DNA of 64,000 nt from Nothopassalora personata (taxonomy: Eukaryota > Ascomycota > Dothideomycetes > Mycosphaerellales > Mycosphaerellaceae), in contig CM066287.1 in the NCBI GenBank assembly GCA_033816765.1, forward strand, positions 4,092,001-4,156,000, written 5' to 3'. The notes under the pieces were generated by a model. The model searched no databases. It had not been told where the DNA came from and saw only the letters and a program-made list of their open reading frames with translations. The translations under genes were made by a program, and so were the position numbers. Position 1 is the stretch's first letter, and each line of letters begins with the position of its first letter. Positions 1 to 10,935 of the stretch are shown here, piece after piece.

Positions 1-283
1 TCCATCCAAGGCTTCCTGATGCTATGTTAGTAAGTGTGCTCTACACGTCCATCGGAAGATACTCACCACCCGCTCTGGCCTTGTCCTCTGAGAATTCTCG
101 AGCCACATCATCGAACTTGCCCCCATCGTTCAGCTTCGCTAAAGCCTCTTCCTTCTTCGAGTGCTTTGCACAGAGAATGTGGCGAGCGTTGATTTGTTGG
201 TATCCGTCCTTCTTTCCTTTCTTGGCCTTGTCGTTATCGCCGGCGTCCTTGCCTTTACCTTTGTCCTTGCCTTTGGGCGCCAT
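1..283 (-). CDS. Parvulin-type peptidyl-prolyl isomerase (Pin4/Par14-like), 3' part outside window
   Basis: Peptidyl-prolyl cis/trans isomerase of the small parvulin class. The gene reads leftward from ATG 283-281. Exon 1 (283-67) encodes a Lys/Gly-rich basic N-terminus (MAPKGKDKGKGK...), then the parvulin start: ARHILCAKHSK near residue 35 and FSEDKARAGG near residue 65. An intron is clear at 66-16: donor GTGAGT, branch-like CTTACTAAC, acceptor CAG. Exon 2 (15 to the window edge) resumes in frame as SLGW, the parvulin signature that follows GG. The rest of the domain is off the left edge. Basic tail plus single parvulin domain, without a WW domain, matches Par14/Pin4 (ribosome biogenesis/chromatin in other eukaryotes) rather than Pin1/Ess1. 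It is divergent from the ALKBH6 gene, about 300 bp away. Confidence 0.93.
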
Positions 284-581
284 TTCGCCTGCTACGGGGC
301 TGTCTCTGGGGCGAACCAAAGATCAAAGTGAAGTCAGGTTGGCCTTACCCGAAGAAGTCCAATGTGTGTGTTCGTCGGAGCCCTTAAGCAGCAAGGGCGA
401 CTTGGGAAAGCGGGGCGCTGACTAAACTGGAGTTCGCAGGGTCGCTCTTGCGTGCACAACACTTTCTTCCTTTCTAATTCGGCGTGTGAATGAAGCCGCA
501 TTTGCTACAAGGATGGTATACTCCAACTTCGATCCGCCACTACCATCAGTACCTTGACCGCCAACAGGCGCTCAAATCACC

Positions 582-1253
582 ATGGAAAACCACAAGATCC
601 CCGACGTCGTCGACACCATGTACTACGTTCCGAACTTCATCACAACAGATGAAGAGAAGTACATACTGGAAAAGATACCCGCAAACCGCTGGATCACCCT
701 CTCACACCGCCGCCTACAAGCTGTGCCTACGACTCTCACCGCCAACAATACCTTATTAAACTCAGCACTGCCAGCCTGGCTGACGCATCCTATCCTGCCT
801 CGCTTTAAAGCTTTGGGTCTTTTCTCAGATGCTCCGCATGGCGTGAATCACTGCCTCATCAACGAGTATCTACCAGGACAAGGGATTATGCCGCATGAAG
901 ATGGTGCGGCTTACCATCCGGTTGTTGCCACTGTCAGCCTGGGTGGCACTGTTGTCCTGGATGTTGCAGAGAAAGATGGCCCAGGCAATTGGAGAGTTGT
1001 GCAGGAGCCTCGGAGTTTACTCGTCACCACTGACAAGGCGTATACTGATACTTTGCACGGCATTGGAAGCATTCTTGTCGATGAGGAGCTGAACCACGGC
1101 ACTGTCGCGAACTGGCACCTGCTGGAGGATCGAGAATCACTTGCCGCTAATGGAGGGAGGAATGAGAGGGAGACGAGAATCAGCCTGACTTTTAGAGACG
1201 TGAAGAAGGTTTCGACAATCGGAAGCAAGCTATTTGGGAAGGCCAGGAGCTGA
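582..1253 (+). CDS. AlkB homologue 6-like Fe(II)/2-oxoglutarate dioxygenase
   Basis: Single-exon, 223-aa protein of the ALKBH6 family. The N-terminus carries the family pattern MYYVPNFIT...EEKYIL (about residues 14-30) and RWITLSHRRLQ. The iron/2OG core is visible: H-x-D within PHEDG near residue 105, the distal His in TLHGI near residue 159, and the 2OG-binding Arg in ETRISLTFRDV near residue 198. Family members are nucleic-acid or protein hydroxylases/demethylases; the substrate of ALKBH6 is not well settled, so none is claimed. Length agrees with animal ALKBH6 (about 230-270 aa). The ATG at 582 is preceded by CACC and is the first that gives the complete domain. No intron is needed. Confidence 0.92.
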   Translation: MENHKIPDVVDTMYYVPNFITTDEEKYILEKIPANRWITLSHRRLQAVPTTLTANNTLLNSALPAWLTHPILPRFKALGLFSDAPHGVNHCLINEYLPGQGIMPHEDGAAYHPVVATVSLGGTVVLDVAEKDGPGNWRVVQEPRSLLVTTDKAYTDTLHGIGSILVDEELNHGTVANWHLLEDRESLAANGGRNERETRISLTFRDVKKVSTIGSKLFGKARS

Positions 1254-1367
1254 TGCATCACCAAGACATGCACCTCGTGTGCCATTCTGCCAAAACTATT
1301 GCTGTTCTAACGCTGGCCCAGCAATGCTGGGAGGTACTACGACCTACCAACATCATCCAGCACTCGC

Positions 1368-1988
1368 CTACTTGGCCTGCGAGAAGCGCTGCTTGGCGAA
1401 GTCCCAGTTCACGACGCTCCAGAAAGCCTTGATGTAATCAGGGCGGCGGTTTTGGTACTTGAGGTAGTACGCGTGCTCCCAGACATCCAAAGCGACGATG
1501 GGGAAGCCCTTCGCGCCAGCCACGCTCTCTCCCATCAATGGACTGTCCTGATTTGCCGTGGTAACGATCTTCAATGTGCCGTTCTGGCTGACAAGCCAGG
1601 CCCAACCCGAGCCGAATACAGTGGTTGCCGCCTTCTCGAAGTTCGCTTTGAAGTCTTCAACACTGCCGAAGTCCTTCTTGATGGCTGCCTCGAGATCACC
1701 GTCCAGTGAGGTGCCTTGCTTGAGGTTCTTCCAGAAGAAGCTGTGGTTCGAGTGGCCACCGGCGTTGTTACGGACGCCTTTAAGCTTGTCCTGTGGGACT
1801 TGGTCGAGCTTCCTAACAAGATCGTCCACGTCGAGGGTGTTGAGCTGGCTGTGCTCCTTGAGAAGGTTGTTTAGGTTGTTCACATAGGTCTGGTGGTGCT
1901 TCGAGTGATGGATCTCCATGGTCTGCTTGTCGAAGTGTGGCTCGAGGGCATCGTAGCTGTAGCCCAGCTGGGGCAGAGAGTACGCCAT
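1368..1988 (-). CDS. Manganese superoxide dismutase, cytosolic type
   Basis: 206-aa Fe/Mn-type superoxide dismutase, converting superoxide to oxygen and peroxide. Metal ligands are present: first His in MEIHHSKHH (about residue 27), His in [10 protein letters not shown] (about 82), and Asp and His in [13 protein letters not shown] (about 168-172). GWAWLV and DVWEHAYY favour manganese. The ATG at 1988-1986 gives [17 protein letters not shown], so the protein starts almost directly with the fold and lacks an obvious mitochondrial presequence. This matches the second, cytosolic MnSOD found in many filamentous fungi. The frame stays open a little upstream without an ATG; a short upstream exon supplying a leader cannot be excluded. 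Confidence 0.95.
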   Translation of the reverse strand: MAYSLPQLGYSYDALEPHFDKQTMEIHHSKHHQTYVNNLNNLLKEHSQLNTLDVDDLVRKLDQVPQDKLKGVRNNAGGHSNHSFFWKNLKQGTSLDGDLEAAIKKDFGSVEDFKANFEKAATTVFGSGWAWLVSQNGTLKIVTTANQDSPLMGESVAGAKGFPIVALDVWEHAYYLKYQNRRPDYIKAFWSVVNWDFAKQRFSQAK

Positions 1989-3086
1989 TGTGTTGTTCTG
2001 TGCGTTTGGACCGGCACCCAAGCTGCAAGGATGTCTGCGTTAGCACCTGGTCCTCCACGTGCTACCGACTTGACCTTGGACTATCGAACTTGCCTTTGTT
2101 GGATGGAATTCAATCGTGACTGTGCAACATTGGACATCCAGTCTCCTGCCTGTTGCCAGAGGCCTAGAAGAGGAACTGAGTAGTTGAAGAGCTGCATCGT
2201 CCAGAGGTGGGGTCAGAGCACCGTGATGAGCTGATATGAGGCAGTTTTCCACCCTTGCTTAGCAAGCTGCCAGTGAGCTTTCGACTCTCCGTTATCGTGT
2301 TGCTCCTGATAGGTCCAGCACAGCACGTGGGCTGGTATAAAAGATGAGCACTTGGATTTCGAACTAGATGTCGTGATTGAATGTAGGTGGTTGGTATTGG
2401 ATGTCTCCCGCGTGACAAGTCTCTCGTTTCGAAGCGTAAACTTGATGCGGAAAAGTTCTCGCTGGTCTTATGATGCCCTCGTAAACCGGTTGCCGCCAAG
2501 CAGAAGCCCGTTATATCCACACAGGAGTTGCTGAGTGCCTCTAAGAGAAATCCGTCCGTAGTCTACCTGGCTGCGATGAGCGTGTAATTGACTACCTCGT
2601 CAGGTGCCAACCACGTGTTGTTGGCAAGGATGGCACGGCTTTCTGGCAGCAAGTCCGACTGCTTGCAACTTTGCTAATAAGATATTCACAATTTTGCTAT
2701 CACAAGACGACAGACACACATTGACGGGGATGAGACGCAATGTATGCAGCATGCAAATTCGGAAGCTAGCGGTGGACTGTGTCGGCCTTATACCAATAAC
2801 TCCAGCCGCGGCAAGGATGCAGGCAAGGCCGCGTAAGCTTGGGGACAGAAGGCATTTAAGGACGTTCTGTAGACATTGAAAGTGCATCGGCATTATAAGC
2901 ATACCCTTCTCAGTCACTGCGGCAATCCTCATATCGATACTCGACGCCATAAACCGTACAGCAATACAGTCGTGAGAGCTGTCATCAACCTATCCCGCCA
3001 TCCACCTAAGGCCAGAGCGTAGAGCTCACTTGCCGGAGCCAACAACACCAAAAAACGCCGAGTCCTGTTCAACCTGCCTCCCGACC
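1989..3086. other. Intergenic, SOD upstream / PacC downstream
   Basis: About 1.1 kb between the SOD start and the PacC stop. It holds the SOD promoter, with a TATA-like GTATAAAAG at about 2336-2344, although that lies on the plus strand and no plus-strand gene follows. Short open frames exist here on both strands, but none has a recognisable domain, a signal peptide or good splice continuity. Confidence 0.5.
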
Positions 3087-5221
3087 TTAAGCGGATGGTA
3101 GACTAGGGTATTTGACATCCTCCGACTTGTTCTCGGCAGCTGGAGTAGGTGAAGCTGACTTTGCATTCTCCTCCGAGATCTTTTCAGCGACGAGTCTCGC
3201 GATGTCAGTCGTCTTCATCTCCTCCTCCTTCGAAGCTCCCTCGGCGGCATCGCCTTCTTCGTACTCGCCTTTCTCGAGGCGTTGGCTGACCCACTTGCGT
3301 AGTGCCTCGATCAATCTGATGTTCTCAACCCACTCCTCCTGGCGCTTGTCTTCCACTTCGGAAGTAGCAGCAGGAGTCGATGCAAAGTCGGAAGGCGACT
3401 TCTCATCTTCACCGCGAAGTGCAGGGTCGATGCTAGAATTGCCTTTACTCTTTGGACGCTGTGCATCAGCAGGTGAGGACGCCTTTGGTGTGCGGCTGCC
3501 ATCGTCGGCATCAGCCATCTCAGTATCTTCCGACTGGCTCTGAGGGGCTTGTCTTTGCAGCCTGCCGCCACTGTAGCGACGGCCATCCAGACCCTCGAAT
3601 CCTGAAGCGAGGCCAGATGCTGGGGCCGAGGTAGTGGTTGGGTACCCCGAGCCAAGATCAGACATTCCAGTCACCGCAGGCAGACTTGGGTACATGTTGC
3701 CACTCGTGCTGCCGAAACTGGCGCGGCTGTGGCTGGACATCGGGGAGTGACCTGAGCTGATGTAGGAAGAGACGGAGGCCGGAGTGAGAGCAGGGGTGTC
3801 GAGCGCAGATGCAGAGGAAGTCACGCCGCCCATGCTCGAGCCGCTGACGCTGCCCATGCCACCGCTACTGAGGTGATGTTGGAAGTTGGGTGGGCTATTG
3901 CTCGAGCGGTATTGACTCTGGTTGGCCCCCATATTGAAATCACCAGCAAAGTGACTATGCACACCCGGCTGTTGGATGCCAGCGGCTGCTGCAGAGCTTC
4001 CATTCTCATAGACCTTGCTGGTCTCGTAAACAGTTGCTTGCAACTGCTCGAGGAAGCGGTCGATGTCCTGGAGGTCGTTCTTGGTGCGGGCATTTGGCAG
4101 TGGCAGCGAGTATCCCTGGTTCGCGACACCACCGTGGTTCCCACCACCCATGCCAGCGCTGTTGAAGGATTCAAGTAGGCTAGCAGTATTGAAGCCTGCA
4201 CCGCCACCACCACCTCCTCCGTATCCTCCACTGCTTTGGTATCCTGTGTTGTATCCACCGCCTACTGGAAGAGGAAGGGAATTACCCTGGCCGAGTCTGT
4301 GACCGACGTCGTAATAGTTGTGTGGATCGATGGCACGACGCTTGATGTCGCCCAGGAAGTCGTTCAGGGCCTCGATAGCGCGTCGGCGGGTGTCCATGCT
4401 CTGAATGTCGGCAATCGCTGAGCTGTTTGGGTAGGAGACGGATCCATAGCCGGCATACTGGTTGCCAGCAGCAGCCTGGTAGCCGCCGTTTGCGCCGTTG
4501 GGTATGCTTGGCTGGTAGGATGGGTATGGGTTGCTGTTCATCGAGTCGTGACCACCTGGGTAGTAGGAGGGTTCTGGGACGTGTCAGTTTGCGACAGGAC
4601 TAAAGTGCTCGGCAGGTCGAATACTGACGCTTGCCATTGGCACCGCCCATGCCGCCCGCACCAGCAGCGCGGCCGTTGCCATGTTGAGGCGAGTTCATAA
4701 GCACACTGTCATCGGCGTGGGTCTTGACGTGCTTCTTGAGATCCTGTGGGCGCTTGAATGCTTTGCCGCAGAAGTCACACTTGTGCGGCTTGAGGGGCAC
4801 ATGGACGCGGATATGCGACGTGATGTGGTCGCGCTTCACGGTGGTCGTTCTGCAAGCGCCCCACTGGCAGGTGAGATTGAGGTTGTTTGTGCTCTTGCGG
4901 CCGACGTGGCGTTCGCAGACATGGTCCTGCCACAGGTGTTAGTGGTCGCGCTGATGTGCAGTGCATGGTACGCAATAATGTATGTGTCATGGCACCTAGC
5001 CGCGAACTGAGCAGCGAACTGGTCGTACTTACATAAAGGGCTTCAGCGCTATCGCATCGCTCGCCGCAGCCTTGCCACTGGCATGTCAGGTTGTCGATGG
5101 TCGAGCTCTGGTTAGTCGCTGGCGCCTGAACCGGCGGTGAGGGCTGCGCAGCTGCTTGCTGTGCCTGTTGAGTGGCAGCCTGCACAGCTTGCGCGACCGT
5201 CTGAGGTGTCGTGGAGTCCAT
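3087..5221 (-). CDS. pacC: pH-response zinc-finger transcription factor PacC/Rim101
   Basis: Three exons: 5221-5033, 4926-4629 and 4573-3087, giving 657 aa. Frame joins are clean (DSAEALY|DHVCERH, then NGK|Q|PSYYPGG). The donor of intron 2 is GTCAGT. Three C2H2 fingers lie at about residues 45-160: [29 protein letters not shown] and [17 protein letters not shown]. The rest is Gly/Ser-rich and disordered. [11 protein letters not shown] near residue 490 lies where the signalling protease region is expected. Two YPSL motifs (457-460 and 651-654) fit YPX(L/I) docking sites for the ESCRT-like protein PalA/Rim20. In known fungi PacC is cleaved at alkaline pH and then binds GCCARG to switch alkaline genes on. 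An ATG two codons upstream (5227) is an alternative start. Confidence 0.97.
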
Positions 5222-5227
5222 TATCAT

Positions 5228-8200
5228 GGAAGCAGCCGAAGTATTCCTTGGCAGACAACTTCACTTTGTGTTAGAGAAGCGATAGGCCGCGGTTGCGATA
5301 GTGAATGCGAAATGACAGAGATTTCTTGCTCGCGTAATCAAGTCAGATCCGCTTGCCGAGTATACCGCGATCGCGGCGAGTTGTGCTGTGGGAAGGCCTG
5401 GTGTTACAGCAAGGAGGCAGTCGCCCGAATCGAGGAAGGGACAAAAGGCAAAGGGTGGTCAAGGACGAAGGCTGGGCGCGCGGTTGCGGGGCGGCCTGGA
5501 GGAGACCATAAGTTTATACGACGCGCCCGATTGAACGTCAGCATCTTGGGAGAGCGGAAACCATGGGTCGTTTTCTTGCCCGCTCGTTTCCTGGGCCTGC
5601 TTGGCGTCGGTACTTGGCGCGGTAGCACAAAGTAAAATACACCTCACTTTCAGATTCCGGGCTCCCAGCTGGACGATACTGCCCATCGACAACTCACTTT
5701 CTACTATCGTCCAAGGCCCGGACTTGCGTCAGCACTGTCCTTCAACACACAGAATCCGTCTGAGGCGAACAATACTCTCATCAGCAGCACTTCCTGCGCC
5801 TTTGACCTTGTATTGACGACAGCCGGGGCTAACACTTAGCGTTGGACATGGATGCTCCGGAAGTATCTTGGCACCTTGGTACGCTCTACCACACCGAGCG
5901 TCGACGGCAAGAGCTGTGTGCATGTCTGGCATCTCGCACCTGTTCTTTCCATTGCATAGACGACAACGTGAGTTGACTCGGCTTCCACCTGGGTTCTGGT
6001 CTTTTGGCCGCCATCCGTGGACGGCCGCTGGACTCACCTTCGAGGGTTCCGCATGACAGGGTTACATTTCGCCAAGTAGTACGCGGAAATGAGGGAGCCT
6101 GCCCAGAACGCCACGTCCTCTAGGCGGGCGGAGCACCTTCATCAGTCTCGGAACTTCTTGGACTCTAGGCGGTTCCGCTGCCTCTCACAAGCCAAGAACG
6201 CGCAGCCTATCCCTCCCCACATCTCTCGCTCGCCGTGCCGCGAGTCATCTCGATCGCCTTCGCCGCGGCATGTTGGCTAAGCTACTGGTTCGATCTCGCA
6301 CTGCTTGAAAGCGTGTCTTTGGTGCCTTGACCACGTGGACTGTCAGTAGGCTGATGACTAGTCCTGCTCCTGCTCTTTCGTCCGCGGTGGTGTCCTGCTC
6401 AGAGTGCCTCATTCCTCATCAGAACGCCCTGGCGACGTTCCTAACCTTCACACGAAAGCTCCACAATGGGCTCCGTGACTCGGATGTTTACCAGGCGAGC
6501 GGCTAGGTCGTTTTTCGAGGTTGTAATCAAGCGCGAGCCCTTCATCCAGTCGGAGAGTGGCAGTCTTGGAGGTAGGTTCATTCCTGGAAATGATGAACGA
6601 AGTTCCTTTTTCGACGCCTGCGCATCCTCGGTGGCCTCTCGACGGTTCTGTACACCAGAGATCTAGAGGCCTATACAAATCGAGGACTGCACGCTTGAGT
6701 CGACGAGCTTAATGAATGCAAGATGTATGATCAGTCGAAACCAGAATTTGAAGTGCTTTCGTCTTCTCTTGGCAGTCAATCTTCTTGGCTCTCCAATCTC
6801 GGAACATTGATAGTGGTGAGAAGAACAATAATCCTCAAGAACATTCGCTGTTAGACATTGCGGAGGACCACGTCGAAGGTACCTGCGCTGAGAAGTCTTC
6901 GGTGTGTGCTTTTGCTTACGACAATGCCTGCTCGAGACTGCAATGCGGTGATTATCATGCAAACCCCAATGCAACGCATCAGCTTAGCAGCTACTCGAGT
7001 GCGGTGGCGTCCCATGGCTTTGTTGTACCGACTTGTTGCTGATAGGCAGTAGTCTAGAGCGGCTTCAGAGCCAAACCTTTCATATGACCTGGGGGGCATA
7101 CTACATACACATAATGCTTGCGCGCCTTGAGCTTACCCTTTGGTAGGATGCCATATATTCATCTAGACAGCAAGAGCGGTAAGCCTCTGGCAGGCTGGAC
7201 AGTCCCTGGGGCTCAACGCGCTCCATCGCCGTGGTCAATGTTACTTGGGCTTAGTCGGCGCGCAGGCCAGTATCTAGCAGGATGTCTCATCCTGAGACTA
7301 TCTCTTAATGATGCGTCTTGAGCGTCCGCCATGGCCCATAAAAGCTGGGCTATCGAAAAGTGCTGGGGCACGAGCGTGCTTACTCGGGGCTGCGAGCATC
7401 CCTCCCTCCACTCAGCTGCATTTCGCTGAGGCACAAGGCGCATGGAGTACATTCTATTCCATTTAGCCTGCTCGGGTCTACGTAATCCAGCTCTCCAGCA
7501 TTTGAAGATAGAGCACTGAAACATGTCCGAGGTTCCAAGGGTTCGACTCATTCACGCTGCATCGAGAAGGCGTAGCTATCCTGTCAGCAGATATTCCAAG
7601 TTATCAGCGTCGACCCCAACTCGTATTCAACAAGTCGCCGGAACAATCAATTTGCCCATGCCTATCTCGGAAAAACACAGAAAAGAGACCGGAGTCATGA
7701 CGACAGACAGACGAATGTCTGTGCCGGCGGTAGACGCTATGGACACGCTTAGAGCGCTGGTACGGCTCGGTCTGTCGAGACATCTCCGGAAGGATCGTTG
7801 ATATATATAGACTCTGCGTCTGAGACCACATCGCAATCTCAGCATCGCAAGATATTACCACGGCACTATGCTCCTACAGCTACGTCGAACCGGACGGCAG
7901 AGCACAACAGGAGCAAAGACCCGCTTGAGGAGTTCTTGCGAAGTCAAGAGAGGCAGTCGCCAATGCGAGCACTTTCTCCTGTCCCAGGTGCCATGCAAAA
8001 CAGCACATTGGAGTGTGCCAGCCCGAGCATACTTGCGCAAACAATGGACACAAAGCTAAATCTGACATTTCCCAAGTACAGCAGTCCATTCGATATCACT
8101 TCGCGCTTAAAGATCTCCTACGGGAAGCCGATCGATCTTCCACGGAGTTACTGTAGCATCTGCAGTACATCGAGATGTCTTGAGGAACGAGCCTGCTCTT

Positions 8201-9384
8201 TCACGCACCCAAGAGATATTCCCACCACATTTAGCTGCTTCACTTACTGAACGATCTTCTCAGTGACCTACATGATGGTGATATCGGGCTTGCCATCCTC
8301 GCGATCCTGCTTTTGACACTTTCAGATCTCGATTGCTTCCAGCTGGGCTGTGATATCACCCTTCCATTTACACCACACATGGCATCAGCGAACCGGAGCG
8401 ATGTTTTTGGTAGAATTATGGCTATGGACGAGACACGTTTGAACAAACACGTACATGCCATGGAGGTACTTGCTATACGCCGCGGTGGCCATAAAACTTT
8501 CGAAATTGCCTGGTCTCGGTGTTCGGGTCGCCTTGTATGTTCACTTCCAGTATGGGACTGATGAAGACATAGACTGCCGTGTCATTCAGCCAGGATCTGA
8601 TTGACGCTAGCCGGATGGCAGCAAGACCACGTTTCCCTTGTATCTGGCAGGAATCTCTGCACGTAGAGATGATTGATAGGTCGTGCAACCAGAAATGCTG
8701 CCCGTGGAGCAGAGTCAAATTGAGCCAAAGCGTCGGTGCTCGTTGATGGACTGTAACATTTGCCGTATTACACATATCGTGAGCTGTGACGCTAGGCGAG
8801 TGATCGTAGAAAGATGCTCATCAGTCGTCGTAGGAGTGATAGGCCGGGAGAGAAAATCTTCTTTCAGTCTCTGCTCTCCTCATGTTCCTTCACGTGTTGA
8901 TGTTGATAACGGGTATGCGCCAACCCAGCCCGTGCCTCGGAGCGCATTTTGGGGAATGCGGTTGGTACCGAGTGAAGTGGGGCAGCCCCTGCTGCAGGTA
9001 AAGAACGATCCAATTCTTGGCAATAATGAGGACGCGCGCTTTCTTGCAAACGATCCCAGATATTTATACGTCCAGACGTACTTCCAGGATCGACGACTCC
9101 GATGACAAACCACGGCGTAGATAGATGGCGGCCGTTTTTGCTGTGTTGGTCGCCACTTCCTCATCTCCATAGTGTGCAGCGGCGCATTAAGGTTCGTGGT
9201 TCAACAGCTAGCGGGCGGTCCCGGTGGAGACCATTCGATGGATCCCCCTCGACCTTCACTCTTCATCACCAACACCGTGTCTTCTTCAAACCGCAGGTCG
9301 CAACCAGTACGAAACATCCTGTGGTCGCCCATGCTCCTGGTGGAACAACATTGCACACTCGATGACATCTACCTCTAGAGAACG
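5228..9384. other. Long gene-poor stretch (pacC leader and GT71 promoter)
   Basis: About 4.1 kb, the longest stretch without a confident gene. The left part is the pacC promoter/leader and has four GCCAAG hexamers on the pacC strand (5252-5247, 5605-5600, 5618-5613, 5872-5867). Between 6.3 and 9.3 kb only unlinked open frames of 60-150 codons occur, with no domain, low-complexity tail or signal peptide that I recognise. The minus-strand frame at 8473-8610 has protein-like composition but no start or splice context. No tRNA, simple repeat or transposase was seen. Confidence 0.4.
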
Positions 9385-10935
9385 ATGACGGGAGCGGATT
9401 GGAGCAAGACGGCGCTGCCCGCTTGGACGCGCGCCACACTGCCGAAGCGCACACATCGTGTAGGCTTACTTGCTGTCTTTGGTGTTCTGGTCATGTATGC
9501 CCTCTTCTGGCGTTCAAGCACGATCGATGACCGCGGAGTCTGGAGCAAGTCTGAGAAGCAATGGGTTGATCCACTTATTATGCCTGATGCCCACAAGTTC
9601 CGCATGTGTGATGAATATTGGGAACACTTTCACAACGTGACCCGCATGCGTGGTATCAGCATGGCCGAGGCAAAGTCGGGCTGCACTTGGTCGGACGAGG
9701 AGCGCAAGGACATCAACTTCCAATTCGGCGAGAATAGCGGCTGGGGCCTTGATCTGAGCTGGGTAAAGCACGATCGCAGTGATGCTGAGCTGAAGAAGCA
9801 TCGGTCTCGCTTACGCGACTACGTAATGAACGGTATGATACCTTATGAGGAGCATGCCGAGAAGTTCCATGGTCGTGGCTTGGTAATTCTCGCTGGTGAT
9901 GGGCGAAGTCTGAAGCGCATGCATGTTATTCTCAAGCAACTCAAGCGATTAGGATGCGCACTGCCAATAGAGTTCCACTACTACGGCCAAGAACAGACCC
10001 ATGGCGTCCAAGATGAATTAAGCAAAAGATGGGATGTGGTGTACTTCAACGATCTTGCTGGGAAGCACAACATCTTTCCGGTCTCGTACAATCTGGCTCA
10101 TGGTATCCACTACCAGATGAAAAACGCTGCAATGTTGAACTCCCGCTTCGAAGAGCCATTTCTTCTCGATTCGGATAATATACCCGTGGTCAATCCTGAA
10201 ACTCTTTGGGAGTCGGATCTGTACAAAGAGTACGGCACCATCTTCTGGCCTGACATCGCACGAACAAGATACAATAATCCTATCTGGGGAATAACGAACA
10301 CGAAGTGTCGCATGAACGAATTCGAACAGGAGAGCGGACAGTTGCTGGTGAACAAGCGGAAGTTTTGGTACCATCTCCAGCTAGCACTTTGGTTCTGCGA
10401 GCCTGTCCTAACAGGAAACGATCATTACTATGGCAATATAGTGCTTGGTGATAAGGACACTTTTCGCTTCGCCTGGCATGCTCTCAAGACTAAGTATGGA
10501 TATCCTTCCAAATGGCTGTCCACTGTGGGTACATTATCTGATGGCTTCTTTTGTGGACATACCTTTGGCCAATACCATCCTGATGGCCGCCTGGCATTCT
10601 TGCATGGAGGGACGTTAAAGACCATGCCCAGTCCAGTCATTGAATGGCAGAAGGAGACCAAAGGCGGAATCTTCCAGTATTACCAGAAGTCTATCTACGA
10701 AGAACGGCACGAGTTCCACGAGAAGATAGGACTTAAGTTCGACGGACACAGCTACATGCCAGATGAGCTCAAGCCCAAGGATGGAATGACAGCTGGATGG
10801 TGCTCAGAGATGCCGGATGTGGAGCCGCGACCGTTCGATGAACTTGTGCCTGGCTGGAATGACGTGTTCGACGAGCTGGGCGGATACTGGATGGTATACG
10901 ACACGAGTCTTGCCAACGCACCCATTCACGGTTGA
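9385..10935 (+). CDS. Alpha-1,3-mannosyltransferase-like protein (GT71/Mnn1 family)
   Basis: Single-exon, 516-aa type II membrane protein, presumably Golgi. A short basic N-terminus (to about residue 25) is followed by one membrane anchor, VGLLAVFGVLVMYALFW (about 27-43), and a lumenal catalytic part. GRGLVILAGDGRSL (about 162-175), the PIEFHYYG strand and the metal-binding DxD within LLDSDNIP (about 260-265) are typical of the GT71 family. That family transfers mannose from GDP-mannose to N- or O-glycans or to wall mannans. W/C-rich C-terminal motifs (GITNTKCRMNEF, FWYHLQLALWF) also fit. Start chosen at ATG 9385 because the anchor follows at the usual distance. The acceptor glycan cannot be read from sequence. 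Confidence 0.88.
   Translation: MTGADWSKTALPAWTRATLPKRTHRVGLLAVFGVLVMYALFWRSSTIDDRGVWSKSEKQWVDPLIMPDAHKFRMCDEYWEHFHNVTRMRGISMAEAKSGCTWSDEERKDINFQFGENSGWGLDLSWVKHDRSDAELKKHRSRLRDYVMNGMIPYEEHAEKFHGRGLVILAGDGRSLKRMHVILKQLKRLGCALPIEFHYYGQEQTHGVQDELSKRWDVVYFNDLAGKHNIFPVSYNLAHGIHYQMKNAAMLNSRFEEPFLLDSDNIPVVNPETLWESDLYKEYGTIFWPDIARTRYNNPIWGITNTKCRMNEFEQESGQLLVNKRKFWYHLQLALWFCEPVLTGNDHYYGNIVLGDKDTFRFAWHALKTKYGYPSKWLSTVGTLSDGFFCGHTFGQYHPDGRLAFLHGGTLKTMPSPVIEWQKETKGGIFQYYQKSIYEERHEFHEKIGLKFDGHSYMPDELKPKDGMTAGWCSEMPDVEPRPFDELVPGWNDVFDELGGYWMVYDTSLANAPIHG

Noticed and set aside
7530..7560. GGTTCGACTC box resembling a tRNA B box
   Set aside because: No matching acceptor stem, anticodon arm or A box could be folded around it.
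7523..8250. Two overlapping plus-strand open frames of 92 and 150 codons
   Set aside because: No domain, signal peptide or credible splice pair connects them; the second has no ATG at its start. Composition is not distinct from flanking sequence.
8683..9105. 140-codon plus-strand open frame before the GT71 gene
   Set aside because: No ATG at its start, no recognisable motif, and it lies where the GT71 promoter must be.
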